This document shows, one piece after another, positions 18,665 through 31,083 of a stretch of 64,000 bases of DNA. The stretch comes from an uncultured Sulfitobacter sp. (GTDB taxonomy: Bacteria > Pseudomonadota > Alphaproteobacteria > Rhodobacterales > Rhodobacteraceae): the NCBI GenBank assembly GCA_937138475.1, contig CAKZPD010000033.1, forward strand, positions 173,437-237,436. Direction: 5' to 3'. Each line of letters begins with the position of its first letter. The stretch's first letter is position 1. Below the pieces are notes generated by a model that was given only the letters and a program-made list of their open reading frames with translations, searched no databases and had not been told where the DNA came from. The translations under genes were made by a program, and so were the position numbers.

Positions 18665-19193
18665 TCTGATGGCAGCAGGCCCGGCGCAGGGCATCCTTCC
18701 GCTTGATGTTGCAGGGTTTTCCATCCGCGCGGCCGATGTGGGGCACCTGACCCATGTGGCGCCCTTTGCCGGGCAGGCGGCGGCGCTGGATGGGGCGCTG
18801 CGGGCGGCGCATGGTCTGGGCTGGCCCGCCCCAAACCGCAGTCTTGACGCGGCGCCGGGCCGGATCATCTGGTTTGGCCGCGAGGCGGCGATGTTGATCG
18901 GCCCGGCCCCCGGTGCCGCATTGGCCGATCATGCGGCGCTGGCCGATCAATCGGATGCTTGGGCGGCAATCGAAGTCCAAGGCGCCGGGATCGAAGATGT
19001 GCTGGCCCGGCTGGTGCCGGTCGATACGCGCCTTGCCAGCTTTGGTCAGGGCCATACGCTGCGCAGCCAGATTCAGCATATGAACGGTTCAATCACACGT
19101 CTTGGCCCAGATCGAGTGCTGTTCTTGGTATTCCGATCCATGGCGGCCACCTTGGTGCATGACCTGCAAGAGGCAATCTTGGGGCTTGGCTAG
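18657..19193 (+). CDS. soxG: Sarcosine oxidase gamma subunit
   Basis: The protein is 178 residues from GTG 18657, with AAGGAGG eight bases upstream, overlapping the soxA end by 8 bp. It is a small GcvT-related subunit (RIIWFGREAAMLIGPAPGAA, AIEVQGAGIEDVLARLVPVD) that completes the alpha-beta-gamma-delta tetramer. It is the last gene of the operon. The following 99 bp before dnaG show no clear terminator. Gamma subunits diverge fast, so the assignment rests mainly on position, length and GcvT-like pattern. Confidence 0.92.
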   Translation: MVDLMAAGPAQGILPLDVAGFSIRAADVGHLTHVAPFAGQAAALDGALRAAHGLGWPAPNRSLDAAPGRIIWFGREAAMLIGPAPGAALADHAALADQSDAWAAIEVQGAGIEDVLARLVPVDTRLASFGQGHTLRSQIQHMNGSITRLGPDRVLFLVFRSMAATLVHDLQEAILGLG

Positions 19194-19292
19194 GCGCGGT
19201 GCCGGGCCTGCCTGATACACCCACGGCTTGCGAATGATTTGCCGGCGGTTGGGCACTGGACTTTGCCCGGCCCAGAACAGATATACTAGGGT

Positions 19293-21215
19293 ATGAGCCT
19301 GCCACCCGGATTTTTGGACGAATTGCGCACAAGGTCGAGCCTGTCTCAGGTTGTCGGGCGCAAAGTGATGTGGGATGCGCGCAAATCCAATCAGGCCAAG
19401 GGTGATATGTGGGCCCCGTGCCCGTTCCATCAGGAAAAATCCGCCAGCTTTCACGTCGATGACCGCAAAGGGTATTACTATTGTTTTGGCTGTCACGCCA
19501 AGGGCGATGCAATTTCCTTTGTGCGTGAAACCGAGAACGTCGGCTTTATGGAGGCCGTGGAAATTCTGGCCCGCGAGGCCGGGATGCCGGTGCCCAAACA
19601 AGACCCACAAGCCCAGCAAAAGGCCGATCTGCGCAGCCAACTGGCCGAGGTAATGGAGCAGGCGGTGCAGTTTTTCCGCTTGCAATTGGCCACCGGCGCG
19701 GCAGGGGCGGCGCGGGCCTATCTGGCAAAGCGCGGGCTGGACGAAGCGGCGATTGACCGCTGGGAACTGGGCTTTGCCCCGGACAGCTGGCAGGGGCTGT
19801 GGGATCATCTGCGTTCCAAATCGGTGCCCGAGGATTTGATTTTAGGCGCCGGGCTGGCCAAAGCGTCGACGCGCGGCGGCAAACCCTATGATACCTTTCG
19901 CGGGCGGATCATTTACCCCATCCGCGATGCGCGGGGGCGGGCGATTGCCTTTGGCGGGCGGGCGATGGACCCGGCCGACAAGGCCAAATACCTTAATTCG
20001 CCTGAAACCGCGCTTTTTGACAAGGGGCGCAGCCTGTATAACCACGGGCCGGCACGCGCCGCCGCAGGGCAGGGGCAGCCGCTGATCGTGGCCGAAGGCT
20101 ATATGGACGTGATCGCCTTGCAACAGGCCGGATTTGGCGCGGCGGTTGCGCCGCTTGGCACCGCCGTTACCGAACATCAGCTGCGGATGCTGTGGCGCAT
20201 CGCGCCCGAGCCGATTATCGCGCTGGATGGGGATCGGGCCGGTTTGGGCGCGGCAATGCGGTTGATTGATCTGGCGCTGCCGTTGGTCGAGGCGGGCCAA
20301 TCGCTGCGGTTTGCGATCATGCCCGAAGGGCAAGACCCCGATGACCTGCTGCGGGCAGGGGGGGCGCCTGCGCTACAAAAGCTGTTGGATCAGGCCATGC
20401 CGATGGTGCGTCTGCTGTGGCAGCGCGAAACCGAAGGCCGGGTGTTTGACAGCCCCGAACGCAAGGCGGCGCTGGACAAGGCGCTGCGCGACAAGATCAA
20501 GCTGATCCAGGATCCGTCGATCCGTGCCCATTATGGCCAGGAAATCAAAGACCTGCGCTGGCAACTGTTTCGACCCAAATCGGGTGCGCGTCGCGGTGCG
20601 GGCCGCAAATGGGATGACAAGGGCGCGCCGGTGCAGACAACCAAGGCATCGGTTCTGGCGCTGGCGCGCGATGACATGCAGCTGCGCGAGGCGGCGATTT
20701 TGGCAATTGTCGCGACCCATCCCGCCTTGATCGAATCCATGGAATCGGGGCTTGAGCGGATGGAATGTCGCGACCCGGATCTGGCGCATTTACGATCGGT
20801 GCTGCTGGCGCATGTGGGGCAATCGGCCGACAAGATTGCAGCGGCGGCGGGGCCATCGGCCCTTGCGGCTTTGCTGGCGCAAAATCACATCGCGGTCATC
20901 CCGTGTATTCGCGCGCCGGGCAACCTGGAAAAAGCCCGCCTGACCGTGACCGAAGAGCTGGCGAAACTGGCCAGCCAGCGCGGGCTGAGCGCCGAAATCG
21001 AGGACGCGGCGCTGGATCTGTCGGGGCAGGCCGACGAAGGCGTGACCTGGCGCCTGACCCAGGCGGCGCGGGCGGCGGATCTTGCTAAGCGCAGCGGCCA
21101 AGAAGACAAGGGCGATTTTGATCTGGGGGCCAATGGGGCGCGAATCAGTCGCGAGGAACGCGATGCGCTGGACGCGTTAATGGGAACGATTCGATTCGAG
21201 AAACCGGGCAGTTAA
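19293..21215 (+). CDS. dnaG: DNA primase
   Basis: DnaG synthesises RNA primers at the replication fork. The protein is 640 residues. The N-terminal zinc ribbon is intact with Cys43, His46, Cys64 and Cys67 (APCPFH and CFGCHAKGD). The TOPRIM centre is visible (LIVAEGYMDVIALQQAG with the catalytic Glu, and ALDGDRAGL with the metal-binding Asp pair). The C-terminal helicase-interaction region is Ala-rich and divergent, as usual. It precedes rpoD in the common dnaG-rpoD arrangement. The ATG at 19293 has only a weak AGGG close upstream. Confidence 0.97.
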   Translation: MSLPPGFLDELRTRSSLSQVVGRKVMWDARKSNQAKGDMWAPCPFHQEKSASFHVDDRKGYYYCFGCHAKGDAISFVRETENVGFMEAVEILAREAGMPVPKQDPQAQQKADLRSQLAEVMEQAVQFFRLQLATGAAGAARAYLAKRGLDEAAIDRWELGFAPDSWQGLWDHLRSKSVPEDLILGAGLAKASTRGGKPYDTFRGRIIYPIRDARGRAIAFGGRAMDPADKAKYLNSPETALFDKGRSLYNHGPARAAAGQGQPLIVAEGYMDVIALQQAGFGAAVAPLGTAVTEHQLRMLWRIAPEPIIALDGDRAGLGAAMRLIDLALPLVEAGQSLRFAIMPEGQDPDDLLRAGGAPALQKLLDQAMPMVRLLWQRETEGRVFDSPERKAALDKALRDKIKLIQDPSIRAHYGQEIKDLRWQLFRPKSGARRGAGRKWDDKGAPVQTTKASVLALARDDMQLREAAILAIVATHPALIESMESGLERMECRDPDLAHLRSVLLAHVGQSADKIAAAAGPSALAALLAQNHIAVIPCIRAPGNLEKARLTVTEELAKLASQRGLSAEIEDAALDLSGQADEGVTWRLTQAARAADLAKRSGQEDKGDFDLGANGARISREERDALDALMGTIRFEKPGS

Positions 21216-21314
21216 CCAATTTTGAACGAGAACAGGGTGAAAAAGGCGTTGAATGGCTGGCCGAATCGGTAAAAGTCGGTAGATGATCCCTTACTGATTC
21301 GGTTCAAGCGAATC
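21188..21314. promoter_or_regulatory. Cluster of five GANTC sites upstream of rpoD
   Basis: GANTC, the CcrM adenine-methylation site of Alphaproteobacteria, occurs at 21188, 21193, 21263, 21296 and 21310. The last two form an inverted repeat GATTCG-n7-CGAATC (21296-21314). TTAACCA, resembling a CtrA half-site, lies at 21212-21218. The first two sites are inside the 3' end of dnaG. Regulation by methylation is inference. Confidence 0.45.
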
Positions 21315-21338
21315 GTTTAGCCCTTCAAGGAGCAATAG

Positions 21339-23324
<1,986 letters not shown>

Positions 23325-23348
23325 CCCGCCAAGATCGGGCGCAACAGG

Positions 23349-23378
23349 GCATCCGCCGTTTTTGGCGGGTGCTTTTTT
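23349..23378 (+). terminator. Rho-independent terminator of rpoD
   Basis: Stem GCATCCGCC (23349-23357) pairs with GGCGGGTGC (23364-23372), nine pairs including one wobble. The loop is GTTTTT and six T residues follow at 23373-23378. Confidence 0.9.
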
Positions 23379-23553
23379 GTTCCTTGCTTGACAAGACATC
23401 CTTGCTGGTGCATCAGGCGGCTTCGTGCTGCGCGTCCGTTCCGGGCGCGTGGTTTATATCAAGACACCCCAACGCGGGTGCGCTGTTCGAGGTGGCATTG
23501 GCCAAAACGCCCATCCGGGGACCACAGAACGCGGCAAAGTAAAGGAAAGACGC

Positions 23554-24180
23554 ATGTTTGCGGTCCTCAAGACCGGCGGCAAGCAGTACAAAGTTCAATC
23601 CGGAGACATTCTTCGTGTTGAGAAACTGGCTGCTGACGCTGGCGAAACAGTACAATTCAACGACATCCTGATGCTGGGCGGTGAAACAACCGTTGTTGGC
23701 GCACCTTTCGTCAAAGACGCAGGGGTTCAGGCCGAGGTGGTCGATCAGATCAAAGGCGAAAAGGTTATCAATTTCGTCAAGCGCCGCCGGAAGCATTCGT
23801 CCAAGCGGACCAAGGGCCACCGTCAAAAGCTGACCTTGATCAAGGTCACTGACATTCTGGCCTCGGGCGCGGACAAGTCGGGCGTCAAAGCCGCCACCGG
23901 TTCGGTTTCCGCCGTTGCCGTTGCCGCCGCCGCCCCCAAGAAAGCTGCGCCAGCAAAAGCCGCTGCCACAGCAGATGCCGCGTCTGACGATCTGAAGAAA
24001 CTGTCGGGTGTTGGCCCTGCGCTTGAGAAGAAACTGGTTGCGGCCGGTATCACCTCTTATGCGCAGATCGCAGGCTGGACCGAAGCGGACGTTGCGAAAA
24101 TCGACGAAGAACTTTCGTTCAAGGGCAAGATCGAGCGTGAAGGCTGGATCGCACAGGCCCAAGATCTGATCAAAGGCTAA
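23554..24180 (+). CDS. rplU: Ribosomal protein bL21 with C-terminal HhH-like extension
   Basis: The protein is 208 residues from ATG 23554, giving the family N-terminus MFAVLKTGGKQYKVQSGD. The first ~105 residues are a complete bL21, ending in the basic KRRRKHSSKRTKGHRQ segment that binds 23S rRNA. The usual length is about 103, so this protein is doubled. Residues ~115-147 are an Ala/Lys-rich linker. The last ~60 residues carry DDLKKLSGVGPALEKKL, a helix-hairpin-helix-type motif seen also on other Rhodobacterales proteins. It is followed 12 bp later by rpmA, the standard pair. The extension's role is unknown. Confidence 0.95.
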   Translation: MFAVLKTGGKQYKVQSGDILRVEKLAADAGETVQFNDILMLGGETTVVGAPFVKDAGVQAEVVDQIKGEKVINFVKRRRKHSSKRTKGHRQKLTLIKVTDILASGADKSGVKAATGSVSAVAVAAAAPKKAAPAKAAATADAASDDLKKLSGVGPALEKKLVAAGITSYAQIAGWTEADVAKIDEELSFKGKIEREGWIAQAQDLIKG

Positions 24181-24192
24181 GGAGAGACCGAT

Positions 24193-24462
24193 ATGGCACA
24201 TAAAAAAGCAGGCGGTTCATCCAGAAACGGTCGCGATTCAGCGGGCCGTCGTTTGGGCGTGAAACTTTATGGTGGTCAGGCTGCAATTCCTGGCAACATC
24301 ATCGTGCGTCAGCGCGGCACCAAGTTTTGGCCAGGCGAAGGCGTTGGCATGGGCAAGGATCACACGATCTTTGCAACCGTTGACGGCGCTGTGACCTTCC
24401 ACAAGGGTCTCAAAAACCGCACCTTTATTTCGGTTCTGCCAGTGGCGGAGGCCGCTGAATAA
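24193..24462 (+). CDS. rpmA: Ribosomal protein bL27
   Basis: bL27 is an 89-residue protein of the large subunit whose N-terminus reaches the peptidyl-transferase centre. [20 protein letters not shown] is the diagnostic start, followed by [20 protein letters not shown]. There is no N-terminal cleavable extension of the Firmicutes type. GGAGAGA precedes ATG 24193. It is co-transcribed with rplU and ends at a clear terminator (24490-24518). Confidence 0.98.
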   Translation: MAHKKAGGSSRNGRDSAGRRLGVKLYGGQAAIPGNIIVRQRGTKFWPGEGVGMGKDHTIFATVDGAVTFHKGLKNRTFISVLPVAEAAE

Positions 24463-24489
24463 GCCGAACCCAAAGGTGGTGAAAATCAA

Positions 24490-24518
24490 AAGGGGATCGG
24501 TGATAAGCCGGTCCCCTT
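24490..24518 (+). terminator. Terminator of rplU-rpmA
   Basis: AAGGGGATCGG (24490-24500) pairs with CCGGTCCCCTT (24508-24518), with one wobble, around a 7-base loop. The following sequence CTTCGTGTTT is only moderately T-rich. Confidence 0.8.
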
Positions 24519-24546
24519 CTTCGTGTTTGACCTAAGGTAAACCCCC

Positions 24547-25146
24547 ATGTCTGTCGCCGTGACCAGTTTTGCAATTTTCGCCGCTTCGCAGGTGGGCACG
24601 CCCGGCCCTGCGAATATGGCTTTGCTGACCACCGGTGCCCGGATCGGGTTTCGCCGGGCCATGCCGTTTATGTTGGGGGTCATGCTGGGAAAGCAGCTGA
24701 TCATTTGGCCCATCGGGTTTGGCCTGATGGAGCTGGGCACCCAGTTCCCCGGCGTTTTTACCGCCCTAAAATACATATCGGCCGCTTATATTGTCTGGCT
24801 GGCCTGGCGGGTCACACAATTGCGCCTTGGCGCGGGCGGCGGCGATGTGGCGCCGGGGTTTTTGGCGGGGCTTATTGTGCATCCGCTAAACCCCAAGGCC
24901 TGGGCGATGATCGTTGGCGGTTTTACCGCTTTTGTGGCGCCTGGCACCTCCAGCCTGATGGCAACGGCCTCAATCGCAATAATTTTACTGCTATGTCAGG
25001 CGGTTTTACACCCATTATGGGTTTTGGCCGGCGATGGCATCGCACGGCGCCTTTCAGGAAGCCGATTTGAACCCTATCTGATGTGGACCCTTGCCGGATT
25101 AACCATTGCTTCGGTCCTTTTTGTATTATTCGCAGGAGCCTTTTAA
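24547..25146 (+). CDS. LysE/RhtB-family amino-acid exporter
   Basis: This 199-residue membrane protein has about six hydrophobic segments. The family signature VGTPGPANMALLTTGARIG is at residues ~16-34, matching the GPGP/GPAN motif of LysE/RhtB exporters. NPKAWAMIVGG is the second conserved motif near residue 117. These proteins export amino acids such as lysine, homoserine or threonine, or related metabolites. The substrate is not predictable. The next gene begins 2 bp after its stop, so the two are likely co-expressed. Confidence 0.9.
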   Translation: MSVAVTSFAIFAASQVGTPGPANMALLTTGARIGFRRAMPFMLGVMLGKQLIIWPIGFGLMELGTQFPGVFTALKYISAAYIVWLAWRVTQLRLGAGGGDVAPGFLAGLIVHPLNPKAWAMIVGGFTAFVAPGTSSLMATASIAIILLLCQAVLHPLWVLAGDGIARRLSGSRFEPYLMWTLAGLTIASVLFVLFAGAF

Positions 25147-25147
25147 G

Positions 25148-25705
25148 ATGAATATTGCCCCTCAGCGCACACAACCCACCATCACAGCCGAGCGCTTTGT
25201 GCTTCGACCGCTGCGCAAATCCGATATGGGGTTGATTGAACTTTATGCCTCGGACCGGCGGGTCGCGCGGATGACCACCTCTATTCCCCATCCGCTGCCC
25301 CCCACCGCAACCGAGGCCTTTGTCATCCGTGCCATGGCCGAACCGCGCGAGGAAGACGTGTGGGCGATTGATGCCAGCGCCTCGGGCGGATCCGAGGTTA
25401 TGGGATTGATTTCCTTGGAACATATTGCCGATGATCAAAGCGAGGTGGGCTATTGGATTGCGCCTGCCTTTTGGAACACCGGCCTGGCCTCCGAGGCGGT
25501 GCAGGCGCTGGTGCAGGCCAATCCGATGGGCAACAAGACGATGTTCGCGGCGGTGTTCCAGGATAACCCTGCCTCGGCGCGGGTGTTGACCCATTGCGGT
25601 TTCGAATATCTCGGCGACGCCGAGGTGTTTTGCGTGGCGCGCGATGCCTCGGTGCCGACCTGGACCTATAGTTTAAAGCTGGACCCGGCGACCAAGCAGC
25701 CGTAA
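25148..25705 (+). CDS. GNAT-family N-acetyltransferase (RimJ/RimL-like)
   Basis: The protein is 185 residues from ATG 25148, with GCAGGAGCC about ten bases upstream inside the previous gene. RFVLRPLRKSDMGLIELYAS is the RimJ/RimL-type N-terminal pattern. EVGYWIAPAFWNTGLASEAV is the acetyl-CoA-binding region, with N-x-G-L-A-S-E-A replacing the usual QGxGxA, as in RimJ relatives. DNPASARVLTHCGFEYLG is the C-terminal motif. The acceptor is unknown; ribosomal protein or small-molecule acetylation are both possible. It lies directly behind the LysE-type exporter and before obgE. Confidence 0.88.
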   Translation: MNIAPQRTQPTITAERFVLRPLRKSDMGLIELYASDRRVARMTTSIPHPLPPTATEAFVIRAMAEPREEDVWAIDASASGGSEVMGLISLEHIADDQSEVGYWIAPAFWNTGLASEAVQALVQANPMGNKTMFAAVFQDNPASARVLTHCGFEYLGDAEVFCVARDASVPTWTYSLKLDPATKQP

Positions 25706-27915
<2,210 letters not shown>

Positions 27916-27936
27916 CCCTTTGCAAAGGACCGCGAC

Positions 27937-29196
27937 ATGACCCAATCCGTTTCTGACCTCATGGCCGATATCGGCGCCCGCGCTCAGGCAGCGGCGGCCC
28001 AACTGGCAACCGCCAGCGCCGAACGCAAACATGCGGCGCTGATATCTGCGGCCGATGCGGTCTGGCGCACCCGCGATGCGATCCTTGCGGCCAACGCCCA
28101 GGATATGCAGGCCGCCACGGAAAAGGGCCTCAGCGCGGCGATGCTTGATCGTCTCAAGCTTGATACTGACCGGCTGCGCGGCATTATCGACGGCCTGCGC
28201 AGCGTCGCCGAACAGCCCGATCCCGTCGGTGAAATCATCGACGCCTGGACCCCGCCGAATGGCCTGGATATCCAGCGCGTGCGCACACCGCTGGGGGTGA
28301 TCGGGGTGATCTACGAAAGCCGCCCCAATGTGACCGCCGATGCCGGGGCGCTGTGCCTCAAGGCGGGCAACGCGGTGATCCTGCGGGGCGGCTCCGAAAG
28401 CTTCCATACCTCGGCGGCGCTGCACCGTTGCCTGGTCCAGGGGTTGCAAGACGCCGCCCTGCCACCTGCGGCCATTCAGCTGGTGCCCACAACCGATCGC
28501 GCCGCCGTCCAAGAAATGCTGAAAATGGTCGGGGTGATTGATGTGATCGTGCCGCGCGGCGGCAAAGGGCTGGTCGCCCTGGTCCAGGACCAGGCGCGCG
28601 TGCCGGTCTTTGCCCACCTCGAAGGCATCGTGCATATCTATGTCGACGCCCAGGCCGACCCGGCCAAAGCCGTGCCCGTGGTGCTGAACGCCAAAACCCG
28701 GCGCAGCGGCATCTGCGGCGCTGCCGAATGTCTGTTGATCCACCAGGACGTGGCCGCCACCCTCGGGGTGCAGATCATCCAGGCCCTGACCGAGGCGGGC
28801 GTGCAGGTGCGCGCCGATGAAACGCTGGCCGACCTGACCGGCGCAACCCGCGCAACCGCCCAGGACTGGGGCTGCGAATACCTTGATATGATCATTGCGG
28901 CCAAAACCGTGACCGACACCCAGGACGCGATTGCCCATATCCGCCAATACGGATCGCAGCACACCGACTGCATCCTGACCGAAAACCCCCAGACTGCGGC
29001 CGCCTTCATGGCGCAACTGGATTCGGCCATCGTCATGCACAACGCCTCGACCCAATTCGCTGACGGGGGGGAATTCGGCATGGGGGCGGAAATCGGCATC
29101 GCCACGGGCAAACTGCACGCCCGCGGCCCTGTCGGGGCCCGCCAACTCACCAGCTTCAAATACCTCGTGCGCGGCAACGGCACCCTGCGCAGCTGA
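27937..29196 (+). CDS. proA: Gamma-glutamyl phosphate reductase
   Basis: ProA reduces glutamyl-5-phosphate to glutamate semialdehyde, the second step of proline synthesis. The protein is 419 residues, the standard length. It shows the aldehyde-dehydrogenase-like fold with [32 protein letters not shown], and the catalytic cysteine region [14 protein letters not shown]. It is the last gene of obgE-proB-proA. Its end is followed by a convergent intergenic region carrying the second copy of the 32-bp repeat. Confidence 0.97.
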   Translation: MTQSVSDLMADIGARAQAAAAQLATASAERKHAALISAADAVWRTRDAILAANAQDMQAATEKGLSAAMLDRLKLDTDRLRGIIDGLRSVAEQPDPVGEIIDAWTPPNGLDIQRVRTPLGVIGVIYESRPNVTADAGALCLKAGNAVILRGGSESFHTSAALHRCLVQGLQDAALPPAAIQLVPTTDRAAVQEMLKMVGVIDVIVPRGGKGLVALVQDQARVPVFAHLEGIVHIYVDAQADPAKAVPVVLNAKTRRSGICGAAECLLIHQDVAATLGVQIIQALTEAGVQVRADETLADLTGATRATAQDWGCEYLDMIIAAKTVTDTQDAIAHIRQYGSQHTDCILTENPQTAAAFMAQLDSAIVMHNASTQFADGGEFGMGAEIGIATGKLHARGPVGARQLTSFKYLVRGNGTLRS

Positions 29197-29231
29197 TACC
29201 GCCGCCGCTGATTTCCACACAGGGCGCCGGC

Positions 29232-29263
29232 TTCTTTTGTTCTAAAATATCCCCGCCGGAGGC
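29232..29263 (-). repeat. Copy 2 of dispersed 32-bp repeat (inverse)
   Basis: The reverse complement of 29232-29263 matches 15412-15443 at 31 of 32 positions (an A replaces one T of the T-run). It lies between the convergent genes proA and chpT, where no coding sequence is affected. Confidence 0.85.
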
Positions 29264-29323
29264 TCCGACCCCCTCAGCCAGATCCCGCCATCCAACCAGG
29301 CACCCGGCGCCCGCCCCGCGCGC

Positions 29324-29920
29324 CTAAAAACACAGCTCAATCTGGCCGGGCGGCCGGTTGATCAACACCTGCCGTCCTGCATCCCCCGCCACCAGGGGCA
29401 ACAGGGCAAATTGCAAATGGGCCGGCTGCAATTCCTCGGGCGGCTCGGCCCCGTCAATCACCGCCCAAAGCGCATCGCTGATGTTGAATTTCTCGGCGCT
29501 GCCGGTCAGCACCCACTGACCTGCGGATTGATCAATCTGCACATCACCGCCATAGGGCATGGCGCTTTCCAGACATAAGAACGCCAAAAACGCCAGGCGC
29601 AGCTCTTCGCGCGACTGCGGCTCCCTTGGGTTCCAACTGGCGCTGATCCGCCCGGTTTGCAGGTAATCGCCCATCACCGAAATGGTCTCGGACCGTCCAA
29701 CCATCTGTTCCCCGGCGCTGCCAAAGGCGATGCGGAAAAACCGGATCCGGGCGCTGGCATTGCCGACACTGTCGCGGATCAGGTCGATCTCCGGGCCCAT
29801 GACTTCGCCGGTCATGCCCAAAAGCTCCAGCCCGTTGTTGATCGCCCCGATTGGCGATATAAGATCATGACAGATGCGGCTGCCCAAAAGCGCGGCAAGA
29901 TTGGCTTGGCTTTTGCCCAT
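29324..29920 (-). CDS. chpT: ChpT-type histidine phosphotransferase
   Basis: The protein is 198 residues. The N-terminal helix has SRICHDLISPIGAINNGLELL, with the phospho-accepting His18 in the HDLxxPxGAIxNGLEL context typical of ChpT (DUF2328, histidine phosphotransferase C-terminal domain family). The C-terminal half is a degenerate HATPase-like domain without ATP-binding boxes, as known for ChpT dimers. In Alphaproteobacteria ChpT passes phosphate from CckA to CtrA and CpdR, controlling cell cycle, motility and, in Rhodobacterales, quorum-linked traits. Neither cckA nor ctrA is in this window. It diverges from the DUF3553 gene with only 24 bp between the starts. Confidence 0.85.
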   Translation of the reverse strand: MGKSQANLAALLGSRICHDLISPIGAINNGLELLGMTGEVMGPEIDLIRDSVGNASARIRFFRIAFGSAGEQMVGRSETISVMGDYLQTGRISASWNPREPQSREELRLAFLAFLCLESAMPYGGDVQIDQSAGQWVLTGSAEKFNISDALWAVIDGAEPPEELQPAHLQFALLPLVAGDAGRQVLINRPPGQIELCF

Positions 29921-29944
29921 TATTTTTCCCCGAGGTTACTGGTT

Positions 29945-30127
29945 ATGAACGATCTGAGTGCGATACTGACGCCCGGAATGCTGGTGCGCTGCCCCGAGGT
30001 TCCCGAATGGGGCATAGGGCAGGTCCAAAGCAATATTGCTGGGCGCGTAACCGTCAATTTTCCGGACCATGGAAAAATAGTCGTCGAGACATCGTTGAAA
30101 CCTTTACTGCCTGTCTTTGATGTCTGA
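29945..30127 (+). CDS. DUF3553 small protein
   Basis: The protein is 60 residues, ATG 29945, beginning MNDLSAILTPGMLVRCPEVP. It is rich in beta-strand pattern (EWGIGQVQSN, RVTVNFPDHGKIVVE) and matches what I know of the short DUF3553 family, whose fold resembles the CarD/UvrD-type small beta-barrels. Its function is unknown. A larger in-frame reading from 29657 overlaps chpT and is rejected. It sits between chpT (divergent) and olsB, an arrangement I believe to be frequent in Rhodobacterales. Confidence 0.75.
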   Translation: MNDLSAILTPGMLVRCPEVPEWGIGQVQSNIAGRVTVNFPDHGKIVVETSLKPLLPVFDV

Positions 30128-30246
30128 ACATGGTTTCCAAATCGTTAACGCGTGCCGGGCCTCAAGGCAGTTTGTGCTAAAATACTTGTTTGCGCAACGG
30201 TGGTCTCCTATCAGGGCGGCAGAGAAAGCAGGCGCGGGGCAGGGCG

Positions 30247-31083
30247 GTGAAATTCATTGCAAAACTGGCATCAACACCACAAGAGCACGCGGCGGCGCGC
30301 GCGCTACGCTATCAGGTCTTTGTACAAGAGCTGGGCGGCAGCGGCGCCATGGTCGATCATGGCACCGGGCAGGAACAAGACCCCTTTGACCCGTTTTGCG
30401 ATCATCTGATTTTGCTGGCAGATCCCCAAGATGCCGATCCCCAAAACACAGATCCACACCGCGATGGGCCAACCGGCGCACCCCAGCCCCAGCCCCAGCC
30501 CCATCCTCATTCCCAGGGCAAGGTCGTCGGCGTTTATCGCCTGATGCGCAGCGCCCAGGCGGCGCAGGCCGGTCAATTCTATTCCGAAAGCGAATATGAT
30601 CTGGGCAAGCTGCGCGCCAGCGGCCGCAACCTGCTTGAGCTGGGGCGCTCATGTGTGCATCCGGCCTATCGCGGCGGGCCGGCGCTCTTTCATCTCTGGA
30701 GCGCCCTGGCCAGCTATGTCGCCCGGCACCAGATTGACCTTCTGTTCGGCGTGGCCAGCTTTCATGGCACCGATCAGGCGCCCTTGGCGATGCCGTTGTC
30801 GTTGCTGTTCCATCGGTATCTGGCCCCCGAGGCCCTGCGGGTGCGGGCCAAGGATTACACGCCAATGGATATCATCGCACCGCCTGATCTGGATGCGCGC
30901 CAGGCCATGCAGGCAATGCCGGCCCTGATCAAATCCTATCTGCGCCTGGGCGGGGTGGTCGGTGACGGCGCCTTTATCGACCGGCCGTTCAACACAACGG
31001 ATGTGTGTTTGATCCTGGACACCCAAACCATGAACGCCCGGCAGGCCCGGTTTTATCAGGGGGCATCGCATGATCTGGGATGA
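30247..31083 (+). CDS. olsB: Ornithine-acyl-ACP N-acyltransferase
   Basis: OlsB transfers a 3-hydroxyacyl chain from ACP to ornithine, the first step of ornithine lipid synthesis. The protein is 278 residues from GTG 30247; ATG 30190 in frame would add 19 residues. GNAT/hemolysin-type landmarks are ALRYQVFVQELGG, CDHLILLAD, GVYRLMR, ELGRSCVHPAYRGG and LFGVASFHGTD. An inserted low-complexity stretch (DNA 30421-30510) of DPQ- and PQ-repeats separates two core strands. The end overlaps olsA by 14 bp. Family knowledge: expression often rises under phosphate limitation, but no Pho box was recognised. Confidence 0.9.
   Translation: MKFIAKLASTPQEHAAARALRYQVFVQELGGSGAMVDHGTGQEQDPFDPFCDHLILLADPQDADPQNTDPHRDGPTGAPQPQPQPHPHSQGKVVGVYRLMRSAQAAQAGQFYSESEYDLGKLRASGRNLLELGRSCVHPAYRGGPALFHLWSALASYVARHQIDLLFGVASFHGTDQAPLAMPLSLLFHRYLAPEALRVRAKDYTPMDIIAPPDLDARQAMQAMPALIKSYLRLGGVVGDGAFIDRPFNTTDVCLILDTQTMNARQARFYQGASHDLG
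30421..30504 (+). repeat. Tandem repeats inside olsB
   Basis: Three imperfect 15-bp units (30421-30435, 30436-30450, 30451-30465) encode DPQDA, DPQNT and DPHRD. They are followed by a CCCCAG hexanucleotide tract at 30481-30504 (three exact copies and one CCCCAT) encoding PQPQPQPH. All are in frame. Confidence 0.8.

Noticed and set aside
19282..19293. TATACT box immediately before dnaG suggesting a leaderless transcript
   Set aside because: No -35 element exists at any usual spacing, and the box may be chance.
23388..23393. TTGACA upstream of rplU as a -35 box
   Set aside because: No acceptable -10 hexamer lies 16-18 bp downstream, so the promoter could not be placed.
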